A stretch of 41,417 bases of DNA, taken from Erysipelotrichaceae bacterium (GTDB lineage: Bacteria > Bacillota_I > Bacilli_A > Erysipelotrichales > Coprobacillaceae). The DNA is taken from contig JAETPY010000011.1 of NCBI GenBank assembly GCA_021770925.1, positions 1-41,417 on the forward strand, read 5' to 3'. The translations under genes and the position numbers were made by a program. Shown piece after piece: positions 8,737-17,359 of the stretch (positions within the stretch are counted from its first letter, which is position 1; each line of letters opens with the position of its first letter). The notes under the pieces are model-generated. The model was not told the DNA's origin. It did not search any database and saw only the letters and a program-made list of their open reading frames with translations.

Positions 8737-10445
8737 TACCTCACCACCATTTCTTCTAATAAATAAGCATTCTCGATTACTTTATATACAGCTTCCTTTC
8801 GGCTAATGATATAATCTTTCATCTCTGCTGTCTTTTTTGAAGAAGGATTAATAATATTAAGTTTTTTTTCAACATCATTACATATAGAGATAAGTTTTTC
8901 TTTATTTACTCCATCAGACTTAAAATCATGAACATAATTTTCAATTGAATTATAAATTAATTTATATGTTTCCAGCTTGATTATTTCACTTTCTTTTGTA
9001 TTATCAACCAGATTAAAAAGATCTATTAAATCCTTAAAATATGAATCAAACATTCCTTGAATAGAAGCACCTTCATTTATTTTTACTTGTAATTCTTTAT
9101 AAAAAGTTCCTATCTTATTATATATTAAAGCTGTAGTATAATATTTATCGTCTTTATTACTATTATTTACAACATCATTAAACCAGCTAATTGAATTAAT
9201 CATCTTAGTTATCTGGGTACTATCAGGATCATTATCACCATAGTCATAGTAATACCAGTATAACCTTCCTATTTCAAAAGCAATATGAGCATAATCACTT
9301 GATTTTTGAATACCTGGCAAATATTGAACTACATGTTCTTTAAATTCTGTTGCTTCATCAATATCAAATGTATTATTATCTTTATAAACTTCGACTAGTT
9401 TTTCGTATGCTTTACTATTTTGTGGCAAAATACTAATTGCTTTAATGCAATAAGCACGTTTAGTTATACTATCTGTCGCTTTTTCAGCTAGTGATAAATT
9501 ATTAGCATAATCTGATTCATTTAAACTGTTTTTAATGAAAATATTTGTTATACCAGCAATTAAAAAAATAACTGTAAGTATACTAGATATAATAAATTTT
9601 TTCATTTTTCTCTTTTGCAATATTTTAAATAAATCATCCTCTTCCTCGTAATGTTCTAGTGCATATAATAATTCAGCACAGGATTGATAACGATCTTCTG
9701 GATTTAATTGAATACATTTTTGAATAATATTTTCTAGTCCGCCAGATAATGTTGGATTCCAATGTCTAATAGGATAAATCTCGTATGGTGGTTCAGTTGG
9801 GTTTTGTCCTGTAATCAAATGATATAAGGTCATACCTAAGCAATAAATATCTGTACGTGCATCAGTTTGTCCTTTTCCACCAAATTGTTCTGGGGCTGCA
9901 TAACCTCTTGTACCTAAATATGTTGTATCATTTAAATTTAATTCCTTGTATTCACGAGCAATTCCAAAATCAATTACTTTAATGTTTCCATCTGGTTTTA
10001 ACATTACATTCCCTGGTTTCATATCTCGATAGATTATTGGCGGTTTTCGAGTATGTAAATAATAAAGTACCTCTGTTAATTGTTTAGCCCAATCAATTAC
10101 TAGTTCCTGACTTTGAGCTCCCTGATTATTTACTACATATTCTAGAGTTTCACCTTCAATATAATCCATAACAACATAAATAACTTCATCCTCTTCAATA
10201 ATATCTACGATTCTAGGAAGAGCTGGATGATCTAGTTTTTTTATCATATTTGCTTCAGCAATTGCACTTTGAATAATGACTTCGTTATTAGCATTTGTAG
10301 CATGTTTTTGTAACTCTTTTACTGCCCATTGTTTGTTTAAACGTTTATCCATAGCCAGATAAACAACTGACATCCCCCCTTGTCCTATTTTTTTTAATAT
10401 CTCATATTTATTATCGATAAAACTTCCAATCTTAGCCAAAATCAT
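8736..10445 (-). CDS. Hanks-type Ser/Thr protein kinase, membrane-anchored
   Basis: 569 aa from the ATG at 10445. Kinase domain about residues 10-270: glycine loop IGQGGMSVVYLAMD, lysine in WAVKEL, catalytic loop YRDMKPGN (Tyr instead of the usual His of HRD), IDFGIARE, activation segment ending TRGYAAPEQF. A transmembrane helix follows (KKFIISSILTVIFLIAGITNIFI, about 280-305). The roughly 265-residue outer part is helical and TPR-like, not PASTA, so it probably does not sense peptidoglycan in the PrkC manner. The start could be 10460, 10445 (ATGA overlap with the phosphatase) or a TTG at 10439, which has the best spacing from GAGGGGG. It is paired with a PP2C phosphatase upstream and lies near an FHA gene, making a phosphothreonine signalling set inside a Tad locus. 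Confidence 0.9.
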   Translation of the reverse strand: MILAKIGSFIDNKYEILKKIGQGGMSVVYLAMDKRLNKQWAVKELQKHATNANNEVIIQSAIAEANMIKKLDHPALPRIVDIIEEDEVIYVVMDYIEGETLEYVVNNQGAQSQELVIDWAKQLTEVLYYLHTRKPPIIYRDMKPGNVMLKPDGNIKVIDFGIAREYKELNLNDTTYLGTRGYAAPEQFGGKGQTDARTDIYCLGMTLYHLITGQNPTEPPYEIYPIRHWNPTLSGGLENIIQKCIQLNPEDRYQSCAELLYALEHYEEEDDLFKILQKRKMKKFIISSILTVIFLIAGITNIFIKNSLNESDYANNLSLAEKATDSITKRAYCIKAISILPQNSKAYEKLVEVYKDNNTFDIDEATEFKEHVVQYLPGIQKSSDYAHIAFEIGRLYWYYYDYGDNDPDSTQITKMINSISWFNDVVNNSNKDDKYYTTALIYNKIGTFYKELQVKINEGASIQGMFDSYFKDLIDLFNLVDNTKESEIIKLETYKLIYNSIENYVHDFKSDGVNKEKLISICNDVEKKLNIINPSSKKTAEMKDYIISRKEAVYKVIENAYLLEEMVVR

Positions 10446-11221
10446 TCCCCCTCGTAACATTGAAATGCTAGAGCAGTTATATTATCTGTTTCATTTCTTT
10501 TTTTATTTAGTTCTACTAAATCAATCAATTTATTTGTAATATCTTCTTTAGACACTAAAGATTTAAAACTGAATTCTTTAAATATTTCATTTTTGCTAAT
10601 TAAATGTCTAAAACCATCAGAGCAAATTAAATATAAATCTCCATCTTTTACTTCGCCAAAATAAAATGAAGGTGATACTGTTTTAGATGCCCCGATACAT
10701 TGCAATAAAGCATTCTTTCGCGAATCCTTATTTGCTTCTTCTTTACTAAGAATTTTATTTTTAATAACATTATTCATCCAGGTTTGGTCCTCTGTTATTT
10801 GAATAATATCTTGACTAATTTTATATATTCTAGTATCTCCAACGTGAAAAATAATATATTTATTATTTAAAATAATTATTCCTGTTGCTGTGGTCCCTAG
10901 GTTTATTCTGTTTTGACGTCCATAAAACAAAATCTTTTGATTAAGTTCCTTTAAAACCCTATTTATCGGATCTTGTAAATTATTTAAGGTAAAAAATTTG
11001 TTTTTTAAAAATAATGGTAAATAATTGGAAAACCAGTTTGAAAAGCATTTTATTACCGTTCCACTTGCTACTTCACCATTTGATAATCCGCCCATCCCAT
11101 CACATATTAAAGCTAAAAATATCCTTCCTTTAGAAGTATTTGCGCTTCTAATTAATAAACTATCTTCATTTATTTGTTTTTCAATTCCAATGTCACTACA
11201 GTAACCATAATTAAATTTCAT
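10442..11221 (-). CDS. PP2C-family Ser/Thr protein phosphatase
   Basis: 259 aa, normal length for Stp/PrpC-type enzymes. Seen: NEDSLLI near residue 20, LICDGMGGLSNGEVAS (38-53; metal-binding Asp and Gly-Gly), GTTATGIIIL (about 120), HVGDTRIYKI (about 135), ICSDGFRHLI (about 199) and a late ETDNITAL (about 245), i.e. the expected metal-binding aspartates. It reverses phosphorylation by the kinase, whose start overlaps its stop in an ATGA arrangement. A clear GGAGGA ribosome site precedes the ATG. The upstream region carries a 13-bp perfect inverted repeat made of two copies of the putative XRE operator, so this gene probably opens a separate transcription unit running to 3419. Confidence 0.92.
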   Translation of the reverse strand: MKFNYGYCSDIGIEKQINEDSLLIRSANTSKGRIFLALICDGMGGLSNGEVASGTVIKCFSNWFSNYLPLFLKNKFFTLNNLQDPINRVLKELNQKILFYGRQNRINLGTTATGIIILNNKYIIFHVGDTRIYKISQDIIQITEDQTWMNNVIKNKILSKEEANKDSRKNALLQCIGASKTVSPSFYFGEVKDGDLYLICSDGFRHLISKNEIFKEFSFKSLVSKEDITNKLIDLVELNKKRNETDNITALAFQCYEGE

Positions 11222-11231
11222 GTTTCCTCCA

Positions 11232-11269
11232 AAGGACTTATAATCAATACATATATATTATAAGTCCTT
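11232..11269. promoter_or_regulatory. Inverted pair of AGGACTTATAAT operator-like sites before the phosphatase gene
   Basis: AAGGACTTATAAT (11232-11244) and its perfect reverse complement ATTATAAGTCCTT (11257-11269) are separated by 12 bp, immediately upstream of the ribosome site. The same 12-mer occurs upstream of tadZ and the XRE gene. In RNA the two arms could also form a hairpin next to the ribosome site. Confidence 0.6.
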
Positions 11270-11290
11270 AATTTTATAAAATAAAAAATA

Positions 11291-11938
11291 TTATAAATCA
11301 AAATATGTTTTTACATCTCTAGAAAAAACTGTACATATTGCATATAAACTAATAATATTAATGATAGGTAAAAAATTCCATAAAAATATATATTTATATT
11401 TTTTAAATTCATTTTTATAAAATTCTAAACTATCATCTTCATAAATTGAGCATATTAGTTTTAAATATAGAGTAGTTATAATTTTTATAACCATAAATGA
11501 TATTAATAATAATAATAAAATTAAAATGATAAAAAGAATATATATTGTTTCTAATGAACTAACTTTTCTAGTAAAAATCATTCCCATAATCAACGCAATG
11601 ATTATGACTAACAGCATTAAAGTTAAAATCAATTTTAAAAATTGTTTAAGTACTTCCCTTTTTATTCCTACTTTTAAAAAATCGATATATTTTTGATAAA
11701 TAGAAAAATCTATTTTAAGATCACAAACAATCAATGTAACTCCGTAGGGAATAAAAGCTAATGCTATGATATCCAATACTAATGCTATTAATCCTCCAAT
11801 AAAAGGGATTTTACCAAATATCGAGATAATAAATCCATTTACAATAGTAAATAAAAATAATTTAAAATACTCTAAAAAGTTAGAAAAAATATATACAACT
11901 GCTTCCATAAACCCTGTTCTTATAAAATTATCATTCAT
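11291..11938 (-). CDS. Polytopic membrane protein of the Tad locus, unknown function
   Basis: 215 aa, not recognised. Four to five hydrophobic stretches are visible: FKLFLFTIVNGFIISIF, FIGGLIALVLDIIALAFIPYGVTLIV, FLKLILTLMLLVIIIALIMGMIF, a long ILFIILILLLLLISFMVIKII and FLWNFLPIINIISLYAI. The ATG at 11938 is preferred because GGAG lies 5 bp upstream; an in-frame ATG at 11950 has a poorer site. It is separated from the FHA gene by about 170 bp and from the phosphatase gene by 69 bp containing the paired operator-like sites. The overall look (membrane segments, 'YIDFLKVGIKREVLKQF' amphipathic stretch) resembles DUF975/DUF4013-type membrane proteins, but I am not sure of that. Confidence 0.65.
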   Translation of the reverse strand: MNDNFIRTGFMEAVVYIFSNFLEYFKLFLFTIVNGFIISIFGKIPFIGGLIALVLDIIALAFIPYGVTLIVCDLKIDFSIYQKYIDFLKVGIKREVLKQFLKLILTLMLLVIIIALIMGMIFTRKVSSLETIYILFIILILLLLLISFMVIKIITTLYLKLICSIYEDDSLEFYKNEFKKYKYIFLWNFLPIINIISLYAICTVFSRDVKTYFDL

Positions 11939-12111
11939 ATATTTCTCCATTTCCGTCTGCCTTTACTAGTTAGACACAAACATGTGATTAAAATTCTAAT
12001 TTACTATTAATCTAAATGAATTTATAATATTACTAAATGATCTGTTTTTATCATAAGTAATATCCATATTTTCTTTGATTAATGATAAATTTTATTTCCA
12101 CACTTATTAAT

Positions 12112-13434
12112 CTACATTTCAAATATAAAGTCCTCATCAGCAAGTTTTATTCTACTGCCTGAAAATAATTCAAATTTATATCCTGGTCTAACGATAGTTC
12201 CATCTACTATTGTCTTATTTGTTGAATTTAAATCTAAAATATAATATTTACCATTTTCATAATGTATTTCAGCATGTTTTCTACTTACTGCAGTATTATT
12301 ACTAATTATAAAATCATTATAATTTATATCCGTACCAATATTAAAAACTGCCTTTTTAATTTCTATTTTTTTACCATTGACTACTCTTGTAATTGTTGCA
12401 TATTTTATGCTATTTACTTGATCTACTGAAAGTACTGTTGTTCCCCCTGATAATACTGTTGTACCATCATTTTGTCCTAAAATTGTTGTACCCGTAAAAT
12501 TTCCTGATTGTATATCTTTTGCATATGTTAATTCGATATTTCTACTAATTTCATTATTAACTTTTGCTTCTTTTCGTTTAGTTAAAGTTGGAATAGAACT
12601 TTTCTTATTATCTTTTTTAGGTGTATTTTTTCTAAATGATAAAAAACTACTTTTCTTTTCTTTTTTTTGTTTATCTTTGATACCATTATTTTTTTTCTTT
12701 TTTCTTTTTAATGTAGGTATACCATCATTTCTTTTGCTTTGTGATATTTCAATTATTTCTTCTTTAGCTAAAGCTGTAACAGTTTCCTTTTTAGAAATAT
12801 CTTGAAATATAGGAATACTTTTAGATTTTGGCTTTTCTTCATTAATATTTTGATTTGGAATATTACGATGTAATGTTATTTGCTCATTTTTTATACTCAA
12901 CAATAATGATTTGATATCACTCAATGAACACTCAGGTCTACTATTTATAAAGTTTAGTATTTTAGTTACATAACTTGTATCTTCATTATTTTGATACTTA
13001 GCCATAATTAAAATATGTTTTATAAACCCGCTAAGATCAGTTACATTTTCAATATTTTCTATTGGTAAACAAATTAAATTTACTACGTTTCTTTCTTGAT
13101 CTACATATATCTTATCAACTTGTAAAAGCAGGTACTTTTTTTCAATCATATATTCGTTAACATTTTCTAAAATATCAATAATATTGATAAAAATATTGAT
13201 TAATTGATTTTTACTAATTGGGTTATGTAAAAGACTGCTTAAAGATATCAATCCTGATACATCAAAACTATAATATTTTTCATTATCTATTTGTTGAAAT
13301 GAGATTGGCAACAATCCTTTTATTTCATTATTTTTTATCATTCCTTCACAAAATATATCAATACAATCGTCCATATCAAATCTATATTCCATAAAATTGC
13401 GATCCATACTTAACTTATTCTTTAAATCAATCAT
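12112..13434 (-). CDS. FHA-domain phosphothreonine-binding protein of Tad locus
   Basis: 440 aa. The N-terminal 190 residues resemble the DUF6382-type domain found before FHA domains in Firmicutes (my recollection). The middle is a Lys/Ser-rich disordered linker (about 195-300). Three T-T-[V/I]-L motifs (TGTTILGQ, GTTVLSG, GTTVLSVD) follow near 310-333. A C-terminal FHA domain (about 355-440) shows the expected binding residues: NTAVSRKHAEIH and LNSTNKTIVDG. FHA domains bind phosphothreonine peptides, so this is the probable reader for the kinase encoded nearby. The threonine motifs could be acceptor sites bound by the FHA domain in cis or trans. It is the last gene of the block starting at tadZ. 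Confidence 0.9.
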   Translation of the reverse strand: MIDLKNKLSMDRNFMEYRFDMDDCIDIFCEGMIKNNEIKGLLPISFQQIDNEKYYSFDVSGLISLSSLLHNPISKNQLINIFINIIDILENVNEYMIEKKYLLLQVDKIYVDQERNVVNLICLPIENIENVTDLSGFIKHILIMAKYQNNEDTSYVTKILNFINSRPECSLSDIKSLLLSIKNEQITLHRNIPNQNINEEKPKSKSIPIFQDISKKETVTALAKEEIIEISQSKRNDGIPTLKRKKKKNNGIKDKQKKEKKSSFLSFRKNTPKKDNKKSSIPTLTKRKEAKVNNEISRNIELTYAKDIQSGNFTGTTILGQNDGTTVLSGGTTVLSVDQVNSIKYATITRVVNGKKIEIKKAVFNIGTDINYNDFIISNNTAVSRKHAEIHYENGKYYILDLNSTNKTIVDGTIVRPGYKFELFSGSRIKLADEDFIFEM

Positions 13435-13444
13435 CTAATCCCCC

Positions 13445-14752
13445 CTATTCATATTTCATAAAAGCATATAATTGAATACATTGCCAAATTTCCTCATTTT
13501 TAATTATTAAAATCCCATCACTATTCATCATTTTAATGTCATCAAACATTGGCGCTAAAATAATCTCATTATTTTGGTTAATTAACCCCCAGGCACCTTG
13601 ACTCTTATACCCAGCAGCACCATTCGCAAAAGAACGGGCGTCTTCATATTGATATTTAATAGCTAATTTCCCATCTGTATTAACATATCCCCATTTACTT
13701 CCCTTTTTTACTGCTGCATATTGATTTCCATTGAATGCCTTAACATCATCAAATTCTAATTTGCCAATCTTTTTTCCCGCTGTATCAATCAAATAATATT
13801 TGTCTTTTTCTTTTACAAATATACTTTCTGCATTAGCACAAAAACCATTTTCATCTAATACTATTTCATCAAACTTAAACTTCGTAAGTTGTTGTAAATC
13901 TTCATCAATCAAGGCCCATTTATTACCTTTTTTAGCAGCTGCTATCCCGTTACAAAATGGTGTCGTATAATCATACTCCATCTTATATTCATTAAAATCA
14001 CGATCTATCCAGCCATACCTTTCGTTGTAACAGGCAGGTGCATATCCATTAGCAAAATTACCCAAATAATTATATTCATGATCTCCAACTAATTTTTTAT
14101 ATCCATCTTCGTCTATATAAAACCATTGATTTCCATCAGATACAGGAGTTACTTTTTCTTCATCACTATAACAGCCAATATTTTTATAAACAGTTTCAAT
14201 AACAAGATTTCCGGTGTTATTCAACAAGCCCCAGGTTTCTCCTTTTTTTACTGGTAAATAACCATTACGCCATTGAATTGTATCATCCACATATGCTCCA
14301 ACTACCCGATAAAATGACTTATATGATTCTAAAAGTTTATCTATTTCTTTTCGATTCTTTACATTTTTTGCCTCTAAAAGAGTTTTATATGCCTCTTGAT
14401 AATTTTCAGTTTTTGCATAATATTTTGCTAATTTTACATAAGCTGTTTCATTCTCTTCATCTAGACTTATTGTATTTTTTAAAATTGTTTCAAACTGACT
14501 ATTATTACCTAGTTTAAGATATGAATCTGCTAGTTTCATTTTTACATCTATATTAGAAGGATTACTGTTAGAAGCTTCACCATAATATTCAATTGCATCA
14601 ATATATATCTCTTTTTTATATGCTTTATCACCAAGGACCATATTTTCATTAAATGTATCATCAACATCATTAAAATTTTTTATAAAACTTATTATTCCAA
14701 TCAATGATATTCCAATTATTAAAATTGTAATGTATCGTATATCCTTATTCAT
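13445..14752 (-). CDS. Membrane-anchored TPR and WG-repeat protein
   Basis: 435 aa from the ATG at 14752, which has AGGGGG 7 bp upstream (an in-frame ATG at 14767 overlaps the previous gene and has no site). Seen: an N-terminal hydrophobic helix (YITILIIGISLIGIISFI), TPR-like helices at about 30-140 (GDKAYKKEIYIDAIEYYGEAS, AYVKLAKYYAKTENYQEAYKTLLEA), then six to seven WG repeats (GETWGLLNNTGNLVIE, GRWGYV-like 'KGSKWGYVNTDGKLAI', 'QGAWGLINQNNEIIL'). WG repeats form beta modules thought to mediate protein contacts. The protein would face outward behind a single anchor. Position between the prepilin peptidase and the FHA gene suggests an accessory pilus function. In some Tad systems a TPR protein (TadD) aids assembly, but homology to TadD is not shown. 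Confidence 0.82.
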   Translation of the reverse strand: MNKDIRYITILIIGISLIGIISFIKNFNDVDDTFNENMVLGDKAYKKEIYIDAIEYYGEASNSNPSNIDVKMKLADSYLKLGNNSQFETILKNTISLDEENETAYVKLAKYYAKTENYQEAYKTLLEAKNVKNRKEIDKLLESYKSFYRVVGAYVDDTIQWRNGYLPVKKGETWGLLNNTGNLVIETVYKNIGCYSDEEKVTPVSDGNQWFYIDEDGYKKLVGDHEYNYLGNFANGYAPACYNERYGWIDRDFNEYKMEYDYTTPFCNGIAAAKKGNKWALIDEDLQQLTKFKFDEIVLDENGFCANAESIFVKEKDKYYLIDTAGKKIGKLEFDDVKAFNGNQYAAVKKGSKWGYVNTDGKLAIKYQYEDARSFANGAAGYKSQGAWGLINQNNEIILAPMFDDIKMMNSDGILIIKNEEIWQCIQLYAFMKYE

Positions 14753-14763
14753 AGCTTTCCCCC

Positions 14764-15435
14764 TCATATTAAATTAATGATAAAATTTGCTAACATCCCA
14801 ATATAGATAAATGGTGCCATTGCAATAAAATCCTTAAGCTTAACTCTCTTTAATAGCAGCATCACTATTGAATAAACAAAAGAAGCCAATAATATATAAA
14901 ATATTACATTTAAAATATTTGTGCTTCCTACGCATAACCCAATAATTGTAATTAACTTAACATCACCAGCTCCAATTCCTCCACGAGAAATCAGCATTGA
15001 AACAAAGAAGATAATAAAAGCAATTCCACCACCAATCAAAAAAGATAAAGCAAATACTTTTGCATTATCTATTTGCAAAAGTATTTGATAACAATCAAAT
15101 AAAACTACTATTATCAATAAAACTGCACACAATTTATTAGGGATAATTCTTTTTTTTATATCAATAAGCACTGCAACAAATATAATTGTAATAACAATTA
15201 AATATTTATATAAACCAGCAAAATTTAAATCCAAGTCAGCAAATATACAATATCCAAATATACCTAAAAATAATATTTGAATAAATAATGAAATATTTTC
15301 TTTATTTATTTTAAAACAATTTTTTATATTAAAATTAAACTCACTCTTTAATTCATCATATTGAAGATAGCTTGAAGAAAAAATATATAAAAATAACATA
15401 ACTAATATCATAACAAATAATTCCATTGATTCCAT
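14764..15435 (-). CDS. tadV: Prepilin peptidase, A24 family (TadV/CpaA type)
   Basis: 223 aa. Two catalytic aspartates of the aspartyl A24 family are visible: VAVLIDIKKRIIPNKL (about 89-104, DxxKRxIPN) and RGGIGAGDVKLITIIGL (about 150-166, GxGDVK). Seven to eight hydrophobic segments surround them. The enzyme cleaves the positively charged leader of Flp-type prepilins at the cytoplasmic face of the membrane; the Flp pilin and TadE-like proteins here are its likely substrates. No methyltransferase domain is present, as usual for short TadV types. The start may be the ATG at 15435 or 15426; AGGATGG is better spaced for the second. Confidence 0.92.
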   Translation of the reverse strand: MESMELFVMILVMLFLYIFSSSYLQYDELKSEFNFNIKNCFKINKENISLFIQILFLGIFGYCIFADLDLNFAGLYKYLIVITIIFVAVLIDIKKRIIPNKLCAVLLIIVVLFDCYQILLQIDNAKVFALSFLIGGGIAFIIFFVSMLISRGGIGAGDVKLITIIGLCVGSTNILNVIFYILLASFVYSIVMLLLKRVKLKDFIAMAPFIYIGMLANFIINLI

Positions 15436-15440
15436 CCTAC

Positions 15441-16676
15441 CTATTCTTCATAATAACTAACCTTTATTGTTATTCCATCATATTCTTTTGCAACTTCATC
15501 AGCATATTTTTGAGCAGTATGTTTAAGATCACTATCTTTAGGAATATAGATTTGAATAACCCCATTTTTATCCTTACTGTCTACATTTAAAACACTTCCA
15601 TTTTCCATATTTACTGTCTCTGTTTTTTTCAGATAATCCTTTAACAAACCTGCTTCTTTTTTTATTTGCTTTTTAAAATTAACTTCATTTAAAGATATAT
15701 TATTTCCCTCACTACTTAAAACATAAGAAGGATCTCCAGTATTTATAGATATAATTTGGGTAAATGTATTAGTATTTTTATCATATAGATCAAAACCATG
15801 TGTTTTATTTGTATTGACTGCTAATGCCAGGTTTTCTTTTTTTATTTTTTCAACAATTTCTTTTCCTCTTTTTAATGGCGGTTTATCCCAAACACTTGAC
15901 TTAACTTCATCTAGTTTTGTTTCCTTTGACCAGGTAGCGGTACTAGCGGTTTGTTTAATTGTAAACCTGCGATCACCAACTAAGGGAATTTTATAATCAA
16001 CAGTATAAACCGCTGTTAAATTGATAGTTCTACCATCCTCCATAATACTTGAAAGAGAAAAATTCAAACCACTCATACCATTTTCTACACCCATGCCTTC
16101 TAAAAATTCATCTGCACTCTTTTCACTAGATTCTAAATATTTAGGCATTAAAATATTAGCTACAACAGGTGCAATTATTTTAGATCTAACAGTATTTTTA
16201 ATCTCACCTTTAACAATAGAATAAATCGCATTTAATACCTCAGTAGGATTTTCAGCTACAGATTTATATTTGTTAGCTAATGATTTTCCAGCTTCTAAAA
16301 TACTTTGAACATCATTTTTAACAGTACTAACATCACTAATAGTTTTTTTTAAATCACTAGCTACTTGATCTTTCGAAAATAAACTATCACTAAAATCAAC
16401 ATCCTTAGAAGCATTCTTTATCATATTAGTAAAATTGCCAGTTTCCTTAATTAACTCATCAACTGGTTTAGTTGTATTTTCTGCAGTTTCTCCACGATAA
16501 AAGATATACATATATTGAGATAGCTCTTTAGCCGTTTGATTCAATGCATATTGAACTTTACTTTCTGCTCTAACTAAAGTTGAAAGAGAAGTAATTCCTA
16601 GAAAAGCAAACATAAAAATTGTTAATGCAATGGTTGCCTCAATTGTGACCGAACCTAATTCTCTTCTAGTCTTCAT
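15441..16676 (-). CDS. TadE/TadG-like pseudopilin
   Basis: 411 aa. A class III prepilin-like N-terminus is clear: charged MKTRREL, Gly10, then SVTIEATIALTIFMFAFLGI with Glu at +5 after the putative cleavage glycine. The remainder is an extracytoplasmic domain with helical region (about 45-180) and a beta-rich middle (SLSSIMEDGRTINLTAVYTVDYKIPLVG). GGAGG stands 8 bp before the ATG. This is a long TadE-like minor pilin; such proteins prime or tip the pilus in known Tad systems. It lies between a lipoprotein gene and the prepilin peptidase. Confidence 0.82.
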   Translation of the reverse strand: MKTRRELGSVTIEATIALTIFMFAFLGITSLSTLVRAESKVQYALNQTAKELSQYMYIFYRGETAENTTKPVDELIKETGNFTNMIKNASKDVDFSDSLFSKDQVASDLKKTISDVSTVKNDVQSILEAGKSLANKYKSVAENPTEVLNAIYSIVKGEIKNTVRSKIIAPVVANILMPKYLESSEKSADEFLEGMGVENGMSGLNFSLSSIMEDGRTINLTAVYTVDYKIPLVGDRRFTIKQTASTATWSKETKLDEVKSSVWDKPPLKRGKEIVEKIKKENLALAVNTNKTHGFDLYDKNTNTFTQIISINTGDPSYVLSSEGNNISLNEVNFKKQIKKEAGLLKDYLKKTETVNMENGSVLNVDSKDKNGVIQIYIPKDSDLKHTAQKYADEVAKEYDGITIKVSYYEE

Positions 16677-16695
16677 CTACTTTTCCTCCACTTAT

Positions 16696-17358
16696 TTAAT
16701 CATTTTCTTCTATCATTCCTATCATTTCTTCAGCTATTTTTGCTAATTCATCTGGTTCTATTTCCATCGATCCCACAAAAAATTCACATGGTATCTTATT
16801 TTCATCATCTAAAAATAAATGATATACAGCATATTTACATACTTCACCACCTGAATCCATAGCAACCCCTTTATCTAATAAGGCTTTTTTATTGCCTACT
16901 GTTGTTTCTACTGGTTGATCATTATAGACTGTATTTTCCCCAGAAAAAATGATTAAACTTAAATTTGAACTGCGGTCATTTTTAAATTTTTCACGAATAT
17001 CAGTAATACTAAAATTAGTATCAGATTTTTTGTAATTTTCAGTCGTTGTAATTAAAGCACCTAACTCTTTACCATCTTTGGTAATCATTTTAATAGAATC
17101 TGAACGCGTGCTATTATTAGTAGATATATAATTAACAGGAAGCTTTATTTTATAATAAGTTACATTAAGCTCATATTCTTCTTTATAACCTTCAAAATAC
17201 TTACTACTGACCTTATTATTATCTTTTTTATCATCTGTTTTTATTTCTTCTGATTTGTTGTTTTGATTACCTGAAACCTCTTTATTATCATTATTACTAC
17301 AACCAGTAACGGTTAATAAACATCCTAAACAAATTAATAATTTAAATATTTTTTTCAT
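16696..17358 (-). CDS. Lipoprotein of the Tad locus
   Basis: 220 aa. The N-terminus MKKIFKLLICLGCLLTVTGCSNN is a type II signal peptide with a VTGC lipobox, so the mature protein would be lipidated at Cys20 and sit on the outer face of the membrane. A Lys/Asp/Asn-rich spacer (about 23-50) precedes a compact folded domain. The annotated start at 17358 has GAGG 8 bp upstream and follows the large pseudopilin gene by one base; an upstream in-frame ATG at 17382 would destroy the signal peptide position. Function is unknown. A pilus-assembly or stability role in the Gram-positive envelope is inferred. Confidence 0.8.
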   Translation of the reverse strand: MKKIFKLLICLGCLLTVTGCSNNDNKEVSGNQNNKSEEIKTDDKKDNNKVSSKYFEGYKEEYELNVTYYKIKLPVNYISTNNSTRSDSIKMITKDGKELGALITTTENYKKSDTNFSITDIREKFKNDRSSNLSLIIFSGENTVYNDQPVETTVGNKKALLDKGVAMDSGGEVCKYAVYHLFLDDENKIPCEFFVGSMEIEPDELAKIAEEMIGMIEEND

Positions 17359-17359
17359 T

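Noticed and set aside
12060-12111. GATTAAT/ATTAATC hairpin after the FHA gene as a terminator
   Set aside because: The 7-bp stem has a loop of over 20 nt and no T run, so it is too weak to call.
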